Source: JANQMX01 sp965247175 (GTDB lineage Bacteria > Pseudomonadota > Alphaproteobacteria > Kiloniellales > DSM-21159). Taken from it: a stretch of DNA of 64,000 nucleotides. Under the pieces are notes generated by a model. That model saw only the letters and a list, made by a program, of their open reading frames with translations. It searched no databases and was not told where the DNA came from. The DNA is taken from NCBI GenBank assembly GCA_965247175.1, contig OZ252006.1, forward strand, positions 3,472,001-3,536,000. Direction: 5' to 3'. Every line of letters starts with the position of its first letter. Positions within the stretch are counted from its first letter, which is position 1. Below, piece by piece: positions 44,341-53,042 of this stretch. The position numbers and the translations under genes are program-made.

Positions 44341-45246
44341 ATGCGGTCAAAGTCCTTCTCCGGGTCTGAGGGTCGAGCCGCCGGCCCGTCGCCTGGGGTC
44401 AAACTAGACCCGGGGCTTTACCTTGTTTCGGTCCCCATCGGCAACCTTGCGGACATTACACTGCGCGCCCTTTCGGTGCTGCGTGATGCCGACGTCGTCG
44501 CTTGCGAGGACAGCCGGGTGACCCGCCGCCTGCTCTCCGCCCACGGTATCAGCCAGCGGCTGACCGCCTACCACGAGCACAACGCCGCGAAGGTGCGGCC
44601 CAAGCTGATCGAACGCTTGAAAGGTGGCGAAGCCGTGGCCCTGGTCTCCGACGCCGGCACGCCGCTGATCTCCGACCCCGGCTACAAGCTGGTCCGCGCC
44701 GTGGTCGAAGAGGACCTGCCGGTCATTCCCATTCCAGGCCCCTCGGCGGTGCTCGCCGGCCTGCTGCTCTCCGGCCTGCCGAGCGACCGCTTTTTCTTCG
44801 CCGGCTTCTTGCCGCCACGCTCTGGCGCCCGGCGGCGCGCCCTGCAGGACCTGGCCGGCATTTCGGCCACGCTGCTTTTCTTCGAGGCGCCGCAACGCCT
44901 CGCCGAGTGCCTCGCCGACATGGCCGAAACGCTGGGACCCAGCCGCGAGGCGGCGGTGCTGCGCGAGCTGACCAAGCTGCACGAGGAAGCGCGCCGCGGC
45001 CCGCTGTCGGAACTGGCCGAGACCTACGCAGCCCGCGAGGCGCCGCCCAAGGGCGAAGTGGTCATCGCCGTCGGCGCGGCCCAGGCGGCTGCGGTGCCGG
45101 ACGAAGAGGTCGACCGCAGGCTTGTCGTGGCGATGGAATCGCAGTCCCTGCGCAACGCCGTCGACGAAGTGGCGGCCGCCACCGGCCGGCCGCGGCGGCT
45201 GGTCTACAGCCGCGCCGTGGCGCTCAGCCGGGAACGAGATGGCTAA
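44341..45246 (+). CDS. rsmI: 16S rRNA (cytidine(1402)-2'-O)-methyltransferase RsmI
   Basis: SAM-dependent methyltransferase for C1402 of 16S rRNA. YLVSVPIGNLADITLRALSVL, ACEDSRVTRRLL and SDAGTPLISDPGY are diagnostic. It has 301 residues. It overlaps yraN by 8 bases and is divergent from the lpoA-like gene. Confidence 0.95.
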   Translation: MRSKSFSGSEGRAAGPSPGVKLDPGLYLVSVPIGNLADITLRALSVLRDADVVACEDSRVTRRLLSAHGISQRLTAYHEHNAAKVRPKLIERLKGGEAVALVSDAGTPLISDPGYKLVRAVVEEDLPVIPIPGPSAVLAGLLLSGLPSDRFFFAGFLPPRSGARRRALQDLAGISATLLFFEAPQRLAECLADMAETLGPSREAAVLRELTKLHEEARRGPLSELAETYAAREAPPKGEVVIAVGAAQAAAVPDEEVDRRLVVAMESQSLRNAVDEVAAATGRPRRLVYSRAVALSRERDG

Positions 45247-45625
45247 GGCGGCAACGCGCGACAGCGACAAGAGACGGCGGGCCTACGGCCGAGGGATCTT
45301 GGCCGAGTCGGCCGCCGCCTGGCTCTTGCGGCTCAAGGGCTACCGCATTCTCGCGCGGCGCTGGCGCTCACCGCTGGGCGAAATCGATCTCATCGCCCGC
45401 AAGGGCCCAACCCTGGTTTTCGTCGAGGTCAAGCGCCGCGATGCCCGCGGTTTGGCGCTCGAAGCAGTGACGGCGCGGCAGCGGCAGCGCATCGAACGCG
45501 CCGCCCTTCTGTTCCTGCAGCGCAACAGAGGCCTTGCCGACTGCGCGCTTCGGTTCGATCTTGTGATCGTGGGGGCGCTTGGCCGGCCACAGCACATCGC
45601 CGACGCCTGGCGGCCGACGCGCTAG
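45239..45625 (+). CDS. yraN: UPF0102 / YraN family putative endonuclease
   Basis: A 128-residue protein of the UPF0102 family with RRRAYGRGILAESAAAWLL, GEIDLIARKGPTLVFVEVKRR (a PD-(D/E)xK-like nuclease core: Asp-x(n)-Glu-Val-Lys) and TARQRQRIERAA. Precise function is unknown; the overlap with rsmI is the usual arrangement. Confidence 0.93.
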   Translation: MAKAATRDSDKRRRAYGRGILAESAAAWLLRLKGYRILARRWRSPLGEIDLIARKGPTLVFVEVKRRDARGLALEAVTARQRQRIERAALLFLQRNRGLADCALRFDLVIVGALGRPQHIADAWRPTR

Positions 45626-45643
45626 TCTTAGAGGGATGGAAGG

Positions 45644-46510
45644 GTGAAGCCGGTGGCATGGTCGAGTGCGAGCGGGCGCGACAACATCGAGGAAGCCTTG
45701 CGTCGGGTGGGCGGCCTGGCCGACGCCGAGATCGATCTGGCGGAGACCGCGCTTCTGATCGCCGCCCTCGACACACCCAAGGCATCGCTCGATCGCTACG
45801 TCCATCATCTGTCGCTTCTGACACGGGACATCGCGGAAGAGGGCGCGCGCCTGGCCGCGCACGAGAACCTGGAAGGGCGGCTGGAAGCCATCAACAGCGT
45901 GATCTTCGGACGCTACGGCTACCAGGGCGACGAAGAGAGCTACGACGACCTGGACAACGCCAACTTGATGCGGGTGATCGACCGGCGCTGCGGCTTGCCG
46001 GTGGCGCTCGGCATCCTCTACATCCACAGCGCCCGCGCCCAGGGCTGGCCGATCGAGGGCCTGGCCTTTCCCGGCCACTTCCTGCTGCGCATGGAGTGCG
46101 GCGGCGAGCGCGCCATCATCGACCCCTTCAACAAGGGTGAGCGGCGGGAGCCGGAAGCGCTGCGCGGGCTCCTCAAGCTGGTCTCCGGCAACGACGTGGA
46201 GCTGCGGCCGACGCACTATGCGCCCTGCGGCAACCGGCAGATCCTTCTGCGCCTGCAGAACAACCGCAAGATTCGGCTGCTGCAGGCCGAGCGCGGCGAT
46301 GCGGCGCTGGAGACGATCGAGACCATGATCATGATCGCGCCGGCCCAGGCCGATCTCTGGCGCGAAGCCGGCATGCTCAACGCCGAGCTCAGCAACCTGC
46401 GCGCCGCCATCGTCTCGCTGGAGAACTTCCTGCAGCTCGCGCCGGGCAACCACCGCGAACGCCCCGCCGCCGAGCAGTACCTGCGGCAGTTGAAGAACAA
46501 GCTGAATTGA
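45644..46510 (+). CDS. SirB1 family transglutaminase-like / TPR protein
   Basis: A 288-residue protein with the SirB1 transglutaminase-like core: RRCGLPVALGILYIHSARAQG and GLAFPGHFLLRM, followed by a C-terminal helical region with a TPR-like tail (IVSLENFLQLAPGNH). GTG start at 45644. It sits between yraN and gshB as in many alphaproteobacteria. Molecular role unclear. Confidence 0.9.
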   Translation: MKPVAWSSASGRDNIEEALRRVGGLADAEIDLAETALLIAALDTPKASLDRYVHHLSLLTRDIAEEGARLAAHENLEGRLEAINSVIFGRYGYQGDEESYDDLDNANLMRVIDRRCGLPVALGILYIHSARAQGWPIEGLAFPGHFLLRMECGGERAIIDPFNKGERREPEALRGLLKLVSGNDVELRPTHYAPCGNRQILLRLQNNRKIRLLQAERGDAALETIETMIMIAPAQADLWREAGMLNAELSNLRAAIVSLENFLQLAPGNHRERPAAEQYLRQLKNKLN

Positions 46511-46551
46511 GGGCGAGATAGTCAGCCGACACCGGTCGCAGCTTGCTCAAA

Positions 46552-46649
46552 CTGTCATCCCGGCCAAGGGCGAAGCCCGCGAGCCGGGAACCATGTGAGA
46601 AATCCGCACGGGCTGCGAAATGGGCCCCGGCTCAAGGCCGGGGTGACAG
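46552..46649. repeat. interspersed repeat, family R3 copy 2
   Basis: A 98-bp element with inverted ends CTGTCATCCCGGCC and GGCCGGGGTGACAG, in inverse order relative to copy 1 at 31565 (same GCGAGCCGGGA and CCCCGGCTCAAGGCC modules). It is 3' of the sirB1 gene. Confidence 0.82.
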
Positions 46650-46684
46650 GCAGTGGTGCACCGGCCATTGCGGCCGATCTCGGA

Positions 46685-46831
46685 CTGTCATCCTTGGGCG
46701 GGACGGAGGACCGATAGGGACGAACGGACCGTCCCGAGGCTCCACTCATCAGCCAGCGCCTAGCATCTCCGTGGACCCTCGGAACTCGGCCGTGGGTCTG
46801 CGACCCTGTCGGCCTCGCCCAAGGGTGACAG
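46685..46831. repeat. interspersed repeat with 16-bp inverted ends (family R4)
   Basis: A 147-bp segment bounded by CTGTCATCCTTGGGCG (46685-46700) and CGCCCAAGGGTGACAG (46816-46831), inverted with one mismatch. It shares only the terminal CTGTCA with R3. With R3 copy 2 it occupies most of the 458-bp gap before gshB; nothing coding is seen there. Confidence 0.75.
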
Positions 46832-46967
46832 GTGAGCGGGGAACGTGCCGCCCCGACCCACATCCATCTTCCCAAACTTTGCAAGCGGCGGCCTGGGTGC
46901 TACCTATCGCGCCCGCCGCAATCGGCGGTAAAACCCTCTTCTCCCGCCTGTCCGTTTCGGAGCCGTC

Positions 46968-47936
46968 ATGAGCCTCGCCGTCGCCATTCAAATGGACCCC
47001 TTGGAAAGCGTCGACATCGACGCCGACAGCAGCTTCGCCCTGGCGCTGGAGGCGCAGGCGCGTGGCCACGGCCTCTATCACTACCTGCCGGGCGACCTCA
47101 GCTTCAGCCACGGCCGTGTCTACGCCAAGGCGCGGCCCTTCCGGGTGCAGCGGGTGCGCGGCAATCATGCCGAGATGGGCGCCGCCGAGAGCATCGATCT
47201 TGCCACCCTGGACGTGGTGATGATGCGCCAGGACCCCCCCTTCGACATGGCCTACATCACCGCCACGCATCTCCTGGAGCACGTCCACCCGGACACCCTG
47301 GTGGTCAACGATCCCGCCCACGTGCGCAACGCGCCGGAGAAGCTCTTCGTCACCCACTTCCCGGAACTGATGCCGGAGACCCTGATCACCCGCAGCAAGG
47401 AGGAGGTGAACGCCTTCCGCGCGCGGGAGAAGGACATCATCGTCAAGCCGCTGTTCGGCAACGGCGGCGCCGGTGTCTTTCACATCAAGCAGGACGATGA
47501 GAACCTGGCCGCGCTGGTCGAGCTCTTCACCGAGGACTCCCGCGAGCCCATCATGGTGCAGCGCTACCTGCCCGAGGTGCGGGCCGGCGACAAGCGCATC
47601 ATCCTGGTCGACGGCCAGCCGGTCGGCGCCATCAACCGGGTGCCGCCGCCGGGCGAGGCGCGGGCCAACATGCACGCCGGCGCCAAGCCCGAGAAGTCCG
47701 ACCTCACCCCCCGCGACCGTGAGATCTGCGAGGCCATCGGCCCGGCCTTGATCGACCGCGGCCTGATCTTCGTCGGCATCGACATCATCGGCGGCTACCT
47801 AACCGAGATCAACGTGACCTCGCCGACGGGGATCCAGGAGATCGACCGCTTCGACGGAGCCAACGTCGCCGGGCTGATCTGGGATGCGGTGGAGGCGCGC
47901 CTCTCCGGCCGGCTCGACCGGCGCATGCCGGAATAG
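46968..47936 (+). CDS. gshB: glutathione synthetase
   Basis: ATP-grasp ligase that joins glycine to gamma-glutamylcysteine. AVAIQMDPLESVDIDADSSF, the ATP-grasp loop VKPLFGNGGAGVFHI and the C-terminal INVTSPTGIQEI are family hallmarks. It has 322 residues. It converges with the LpxR-like gene, 10 bases apart. Confidence 0.95.
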   Translation: MSLAVAIQMDPLESVDIDADSSFALALEAQARGHGLYHYLPGDLSFSHGRVYAKARPFRVQRVRGNHAEMGAAESIDLATLDVVMMRQDPPFDMAYITATHLLEHVHPDTLVVNDPAHVRNAPEKLFVTHFPELMPETLITRSKEEVNAFRAREKDIIVKPLFGNGGAGVFHIKQDDENLAALVELFTEDSREPIMVQRYLPEVRAGDKRIILVDGQPVGAINRVPPPGEARANMHAGAKPEKSDLTPRDREICEAIGPALIDRGLIFVGIDIIGGYLTEINVTSPTGIQEIDRFDGANVAGLIWDAVEARLSGRLDRRMPE

Positions 47937-47946
47937 CGGGCGCCCT

Positions 47947-48999
47947 TCAGAACTTCACCGAGAGGCTGATCGAGCCGAAGATCTGCGATTCGTTCTGGCT
48001 GTCGTACTGCGGGGAGCGGACCACGGCGGTGTAGGCGATCCGTACGTCGTCGAAGGTCGTTACCAGGCCGGCCTGGGCTTCCGCAACGAAGACCTTTTTA
48101 TCCACGCTGGCGCTGTCCTGGTAGGTGTTGCCGTCGAGGAAGATGTCGCGCGCCACCGCGCGGCCTTCGGCGCCGGCGAAGAGATACCAGGCGAAATCGC
48201 CCGTGGCCTCGAAGAAGCCGCTGCCGCCCACCGCCGGGCGGATGCGCGGCGGCCCGAAATCGCTGCGCAGGTCGTTGCCGAAGCGCAGGGTTGCCCCGAT
48301 CTTGGCGTCGGTGCGCAGGGTGCCGAGGGTGACGCCGTAGTTGGGGATGATATCGAGCTGCTGGCCGAGCAGGTCCTGGTCCAGCCAAAAGCGCTCCTGC
48401 CGCTCCAGCAGTACGGCGAAGGCGACCTCGTCGTTCAGCTGATTGTCCCAGCCGCGCACCTCGTAGCTGCGGATCAGTTCGTGGAAGTTGTTCTGCACCT
48501 CCTCGCCGTACGCGTGGGGGCCGACGATGCCGATCTGCACGGCGCCGATGGTCAGGCCGGCGGTGGAGCCCAAGAAGGCGCTGCCTTGGTCTTGGGCGAA
48601 GACGCTGTACTCCCCGTAGAGCCAGCCGGCGTAGGGGTGCTGGTCGGAGGGCGGGTTCTCGACCCGGGTGTCTTCGGGGGTGAAGATGCTCTGCCCGATC
48701 GCCAGGCCGTAGCGGATCTGGTCGCCCTCGCGGGCGCCGAAGAGGGTCCGGGCGATGGCACCATGCAGGCCATCGTCCAGGCTATCGGGTGGCGAGACGT
48801 AGGAGCCGCGCAGGCCGCTGGTGTAGTCGCGGTCGGTGTTGGCGAAGACGTCGTTCTCGACAATGAAGGTCCAGGTGCCGCGCCGGTCCTCCGCGCCCGT
48901 TGCGACCCCGCCGCTCTGCGCGATCGCAAGGCCCGGCGTTGCCGAGAAGGCTGCGCTGAGCAGCGAGGCGGTCAGCAGGGCGCGCGGGCGAATTCGCAA
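47947..48999 (-). CDS. LpxR-like lipid A 3'-O-deacylase family outer-membrane protein
   Basis: A 350-residue protein with a signal peptide (about 1-28, ending AIAQ). The LpxR motif region ENDVFANTDRDYTSGLRGSY is clear, followed by the conserved HPYAGWLYGEY. The C-terminal strand ends SISLSVKF with terminal Phe, as for beta-barrels. Likely removes an acyl chain from lipid A at the outer membrane, judged from family membership. Confidence 0.87.
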   Translation of the reverse strand: MRIRPRALLTASLLSAAFSATPGLAIAQSGGVATGAEDRRGTWTFIVENDVFANTDRDYTSGLRGSYVSPPDSLDDGLHGAIARTLFGAREGDQIRYGLAIGQSIFTPEDTRVENPPSDQHPYAGWLYGEYSVFAQDQGSAFLGSTAGLTIGAVQIGIVGPHAYGEEVQNNFHELIRSYEVRGWDNQLNDEVAFAVLLERQERFWLDQDLLGQQLDIIPNYGVTLGTLRTDAKIGATLRFGNDLRSDFGPPRIRPAVGGSGFFEATGDFAWYLFAGAEGRAVARDIFLDGNTYQDSASVDKKVFVAEAQAGLVTTFDDVRIAYTAVVRSPQYDSQNESQIFGSISLSVKF

Positions 49000-49065
49000 G
49001 GCTCTCCTCCAGGCGGCGGGGCGGAAGAGGCCCTCTGTAGCACAGTGCGCTGAGTCTGAACGCCC

Positions 49066-49467
49066 CTAGGGCCGGGCGCTGGCAGTTAGCGGCAGGGCGT
49101 CCGCGGCGCTCCGGCTCTTCTTGATCAGCAGCAGGAACCAGAGGATCTCGCTGGCGACGGGGATGAGCAGCAGCACCATCAGCCGACGGGGCCAGCCGAC
49201 GTCCTGCAGGCGATAGATCGACCAGAAAAGCCAGGCGAAGCCGACCACCCCGCCGACGGCGAGGCCGACCAGGAGGGCGTCGAGGGAGAGCGCGTAAGCC
49301 AGGCCGACGGCGGCGCCGATCACCAGCACGGCGACCAGGCTGCGCAGGGCATAGGGCTGGCGCGCCATGCGGCGGTGGCGGTCCGCCGTGGCGAGGGGAA
49401 TGAGAAAGACGGCGAAGTAGAGGGCGGCGGCGAGCAGCCAGTCGAGCAGGCCGAAGTTTGCAAACAT
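49066..49467 (-). CDS. hypothetical four-helix membrane protein
   Basis: A 133-residue protein with about four hydrophobic segments (LLAAALYFAVFLIPL, LVAVLVIGAAVGLAYAL, GLAVGGVVGFAWLFWSI, LMVLLLIPVASEILWFLLLI) and a basic cytosolic tail. The start MFANFGLLDWLL is preferred; the frame is open to 49605, but that part would overlap the next small gene and looks non-native. No family recognised. Confidence 0.62.
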   Translation of the reverse strand: MFANFGLLDWLLAAALYFAVFLIPLATADRHRRMARQPYALRSLVAVLVIGAAVGLAYALSLDALLVGLAVGGVVGFAWLFWSIYRLQDVGWPRRLMVLLLIPVASEILWFLLLIKKSRSAADALPLTASARP

Positions 49468-49561
49468 GAGGCGGCGGCGCGTCCCGTTCCCGTGAAAATC
49501 CGCTTGTTTGGAACGTCTTACGTAGCGGGCGGCCCGGTAGATCGCTTCCGAGCGCGGGCCC

Positions 49562-49735
49562 TCAGTCGCCGCCGCCACCGCCTCCTCCGTCTCCGCCGCC
49601 GTCACCGTCTTCGCGGTCGTCCTTGTCCTTACGACCGAACTCGACGCTGATCCAAATCACGACCAGTCGGAACAGCAGACCGACCGCAACGAAGACGACG
49701 ACGATCGCGATGATCGCGAGGGCATTGTCCGTCAT
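49562..49735 (-). CDS. 57-residue single-span membrane protein with Gly/Asp tail (paralogue 1)
   Basis: A 58-codon frame beginning MTDNALAIIAIVVVFVAVGL: one N-terminal membrane helix (about residues 5-27), a short basic/acidic linker and a Gly/Asp-only end. It starts 4 bases after the stop of a near-identical-layout gene. Both share the arrangement short acidic N-terminus, helix, (V/L)IW, VEF/IEV, then GD-rich tail. Function unknown. Confidence 0.6.
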   Translation of the reverse strand: MTDNALAIIAIVVVFVAVGLLFRLVVIWISVEFGRKDKDDREDGDGGGDGGGGGGGD

Positions 49736-49739
49736 TGGC

Positions 49740-49889
49740 TCAGTCGCCGCCGTCTCCGTCCCCGTCGCCGTCCGTGAAGCTGACCTCTATACCAAACCAG
49801 ATCAGGACCTGGCGAAGGAGGAGGGCCACACCGACGGTGCCAACGACAGAAACAGCAATGACCGCAATGATCCTGAACGCGTCGTCCAT
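49740..49889 (-). CDS. 49-residue single-span membrane protein with Gly/Asp tail (paralogue 2)
   Basis: A 50-codon frame beginning MDDAFRIIAVIAVSVVGTVG: a membrane helix at about 6-32 followed by FGIEVS and a tail of alternating Gly and Asp. Resembles the gene 4 bases downstream, indicating tandem duplication. Translation is supported mainly by the paired architecture; no strong Shine-Dalgarno is seen. The stretch 49890-50098 before comM has no recognised feature. Confidence 0.58.
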   Translation of the reverse strand: MDDAFRIIAVIAVSVVGTVGVALLLRQVLIWFGIEVSFTDGDGDGDGGD

Positions 49890-50098
49890 CGTCCCGCACA
49901 GCGTCCTTAGCCTCAGACCGCCCCAGCCGCGCGGGGATCGCCGGCTGGCCGCATTGCCCGATACTGCATGCCATCCTTCTAGATTGCGTTAGGGTGAAAC
50001 GGGCAAGAATATTTAGAACTTAGGGTTGCCAGCGCGCCCGGCAGACGCGACCATGGCGCTGTTTGCGCTTTGTTCTGGTTTGGGGCTGAGGGTTCTTC

Positions 50099-51622
50099 AT
50101 GGTCGCGCGCGCCGCAACCGTCGCCTTTCAGGGCATCGAGGTGGTCGAGGTGGACGTGCAGGTGCAGGTCTCGCCCGGCATGCCGAGCTTCCGGGTCGTC
50201 GGCCTGCCCGACAAGGCGGTGGCCGAAAGCCAGGAGCGGGTGCGCGCCGCCTTCCACGCCCTGGGGCTCGCCCTGCCGCCCAAGCGCATCACCGTCAATC
50301 TGGCGCCGGCCGACCTGCTGAAGGAGGGCAGCCACTTCGATCTCCCCATCGCGCTCGGCCTCATGGCGGCGCTGGGTGCGGTGCCGCCCGAGGAGGCGGC
50401 GGGCTTCGTCGCCCTGGGCGAGCTGGCGCTGGACGGGCGCCTGACCGCCGTCGCCGGCGTGCTGCCCGCCGCCATGCACGCGGCGGAGCGGGGGCTCGGC
50501 TTCCTCTGCCCCGCCGCGCAGGGCGGGGAGGCGGCCTGGGCCGAGGGGGTCGAGGTGCTGGCCCCCGACAGCTTGGTCGCCGTGATCAACCACTTCAAAG
50601 GCAGCCAGCTTCTCGCGCGCCCCGAACCCGCGTTGGCAGAGGCGGGCGAGGCAGGGCTCGACCTCCTGGACATCAAGGGGCAGGAGACGGCCAAGCGCGC
50701 CCTCGAGGTCGCCGCCGCCGGCGGCCACAACCTATTGCTCATCGGCCCGCCCGGCGCCGGCAAGTCCATGCTGGCCCAGCGTCTGCCCGGTCTCTTGCCG
50801 CCGCTCACCCCGGCCGAGGCGCTGGAGGTCTCCATGATCCACTCGGTGGCCGGCTTGCTAGAGGGCGGGCGGCTCTTGTGCCGACGCCCCTTTCGCGACC
50901 CGCATCACTCGGCTTCCCAGCCGGCCCTGATCGGCGGCGGGCTCAAGGCCCGGCCCGGCGAAGTCTCTCTGGCGCACCAGGGCGTGCTCTTTCTCGACGA
51001 GCTGCCGGAGTTCAACCGCGGCACGCTGGAGGCGCTGCGCCAGCCCTTGGAGAGCGGCCGCGCCGCCGTCGCCCGGGCGAACGCGCATGTGCACTATCCC
51101 GCACGCGTGCAGCTCGTGGCCGCCATGAACCCCTGCCGCTGCGGCTATCTCGGCGACGAAGCCCTGGCCTGCAGCCGCGCGCCGCGCTGCGCCGGCGACT
51201 ACCAAAGCCGTATCTCAGGCCCGCTGTTCGACCGCATCGATCTCCACGTCGAGGTGCAGGCGGTCAGCGCCGCCGACCTCTCCCTGCCGCCGCCGCGCGA
51301 GGCCTCGGCCCAGGTCGCCGCACGCGTGGCGGCTGCCCGGGAGGTACAGCGCGCACGCTACCGCGCGCTCAACAGCGGCCTGCCCACCGCCAGCAACGCC
51401 GAAGCCGACGGCACTTTGTTGGAGGAGGTCGCCGCCCCCGATGCGGACGGCCGCCGCCTGCTCACCGAAGCCGCCGAGCGCATGCGGCTCTCCGCCCGCG
51501 GCTACCACCGGGTCCTGCGGGTGGCTCGCACCCTGGCCGACCTGGCCGGTGAGCCGGACGTGCGCCGGCCGCACGTCGCAGAGGCGCTCAGCTACCGCCG
51601 CATCGCCCCAGCCAGGGGGTAG
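50099..51622 (+). CDS. comM: YifB/ComM family Mg-chelatase-like AAA+ ATPase
   Basis: A 507-residue AAA+ helicase-like protein involved, in studied species, in branch migration during natural transformation. The N-terminal Lon-protease-like domain (SPGMPSFRVVGLPDKAVAES), Walker A GPPGAGKSM, FLDELPEF Walker B, a cysteine patch MNPCRCGYLGD...CSRAPRC (zinc-binding) and the C-terminal Mg-chelatase domain are present. It is the usual neighbour of gshB in alphaproteobacteria. Confidence 0.93.
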   Translation: MVARAATVAFQGIEVVEVDVQVQVSPGMPSFRVVGLPDKAVAESQERVRAAFHALGLALPPKRITVNLAPADLLKEGSHFDLPIALGLMAALGAVPPEEAAGFVALGELALDGRLTAVAGVLPAAMHAAERGLGFLCPAAQGGEAAWAEGVEVLAPDSLVAVINHFKGSQLLARPEPALAEAGEAGLDLLDIKGQETAKRALEVAAAGGHNLLLIGPPGAGKSMLAQRLPGLLPPLTPAEALEVSMIHSVAGLLEGGRLLCRRPFRDPHHSASQPALIGGGLKARPGEVSLAHQGVLFLDELPEFNRGTLEALRQPLESGRAAVARANAHVHYPARVQLVAAMNPCRCGYLGDEALACSRAPRCAGDYQSRISGPLFDRIDLHVEVQAVSAADLSLPPPREASAQVAARVAAAREVQRARYRALNSGLPTASNAEADGTLLEEVAAPDADGRRLLTEAAERMRLSARGYHRVLRVARTLADLAGEPDVRRPHVAEALSYRRIAPARG

Positions 51623-51641
51623 GCGCGCGTGTCACGCGAGC

Positions 51642-52337
51642 TCATGGAGAGTTGGCCGAGGGAGCACTGGCTTGCAGCAGTTCCGTTCTGGCGGTTTGCA
51701 GGAAGCGCGAGATCTCCAGTCCGACGCTGGCCTGCATGGCGATCTCAAGGTCGGTGTCTTTGGCGAAGGCGGCGTCCAGTTGGTGAAACTGCCAGACGAT
51801 GACCCGGCTCGGACTCGCGGTCGTGACCGAGACCGATGTCGTGAAGTCCGTATCCCGGTGGAGAAGGGCGATGCCGCCGAGAAAGCGTCCCTCGCCGAGT
51901 GTGTCCACGCGCGTTCCGTCCGACTCGACACTGACCTCCCCGTCGACGATGAGCGAGAGAGCGTTCACCGGCTGGCCCTGGTTGAGCAGGACCGTCCCGG
52001 CCGGCTCGGATGACCAGGCGCCCATGCGGAAGAGCTTGAAGGCATCGCGCTCGCTCATGTTTGGAAAGGCAAGCTTGTAGAGCCGCCGTTCCTCGTCGGT
52101 GAAGGGCACCGGCCGGCGATCCAGAATGAGCTTGGTGATCCAGAAGACGTTGATCGCGAGAAAGACCAGGTTCCAACCGAACGGGGCCCAAAGCGGCTCG
52201 GTCTGAAGATAGTAGTAGGGCAGGAGCAACGTGCCGCCGACGACGGTGAGAACCCGCAGCCACAGAATGTCCCGCACCGAATAGGACATCAGGTAAAAAA
52301 CGTTGGCTACGCTGACGAGTGCATCGAGTCCCAGCAT
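51642..52337 (-). CDS. Popeye-like membrane protein with a cNMP-binding domain
   Basis: A 231-residue protein. Three membrane helices are in residues ~5-70 (VFYLMSYSVRDILWLRVLTVVGG, LLLPYYYL, WNLVFLAINVFWITKL), matching the transmembrane part of Popeye-domain (POPDC) proteins, followed by a CNB-like fold. Its phosphate-binding cassette (GGIALLHRDTDFTTSV) lacks the canonical Glu and Arg, as in Popeye proteins that use a different set of contacts. cNMP binding is therefore unproven. Confidence 0.8.
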   Translation of the reverse strand: MLGLDALVSVANVFYLMSYSVRDILWLRVLTVVGGTLLLPYYYLQTEPLWAPFGWNLVFLAINVFWITKLILDRRPVPFTDEERRLYKLAFPNMSERDAFKLFRMGAWSSEPAGTVLLNQGQPVNALSLIVDGEVSVESDGTRVDTLGEGRFLGGIALLHRDTDFTTSVSVTTASPSRVIVWQFHQLDAAFAKDTDLEIAMQASVGLEISRFLQTARTELLQASAPSANSP

Positions 52338-52501
52338 GGTCTCCCCTTATCGCTGCGGGTGTGCGCCGGGGCAGCTTAGCACCGCGTAGCCGCTTGGGCG
52401 CGTGCGGCGAGACGAGACGTCGGCCGGCGTTGGCTGGTTACGGAATCCTAGACCGACAGGGCTAGGGTCTGGTCACCGATGAACCAGCCAGGTGTCCGGG
52501 C

Positions 52502-52906
52502 ATGGACGACCCCATCGCGAAGATAAGGAAACGCTTGGAGAAGTACCCCGACGCTCGGACCGAGGAGGGCGAGGGTTCGATTCGATTCCTGCCGTCCTCT
52601 CCAGATGGCTTTGTTGTCGGCTTCTATCTGGACCGGGACAGCTACACCGTTGCTTTCGAGGGCTGGCATGAGCGCTTTCGCTCGGTCGACGAAGCCCTCA
52701 GATGCTTTGCATTCGGACTCTCGGATGCCTGTCGCCTGAAGATCGTATCGAGAGGCGGCAAACCTCATCGCTGGATCGTCGAGTACCTTCGCGACGGCAC
52801 ATGGGTTCCCGACGGCGAAACCGGGCTCTTGCTGTTCCCGTTCTGGCGGACGCCGAGCGTGGATTATCGACAGAACGCGCTCATAAGGTCGGCCCAAGCC
52901 GCCTAG
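52502..52906 (+). CDS. hypothetical protein
   Basis: A 134-residue soluble protein not recognised. The segment SYTVAFEGWHERFRSVDEALRCFAFGLS and the RWIVEYLRDGTW...LLFPFWRTPSV end look conserved, like several small unknown proteins of alphaproteobacteria. ATG 52502 is the first start. It lies in a region of varied composition between comM and the dehydrogenase. An antisense frame is less protein-like. Confidence 0.62.
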   Translation: MDDPIAKIRKRLEKYPDARTEEGEGSIRFLPSSPDGFVVGFYLDRDSYTVAFEGWHERFRSVDEALRCFAFGLSDACRLKIVSRGGKPHRWIVEYLRDGTWVPDGETGLLLFPFWRTPSVDYRQNALIRSAQAA

Positions 52907-53042
52907 GCCCCGTCACCGCAAGCGTCCGGTGGCTCTGAATCGCTGATGTTACTTCCGATTGACCGGAGTTAGCCGGCAAATGACTGGGTGGAAGCCTGAG
53001 TTGGGTGCGTCCTTTCGCACCCGTCGGCAAAGTCCGGCGATG

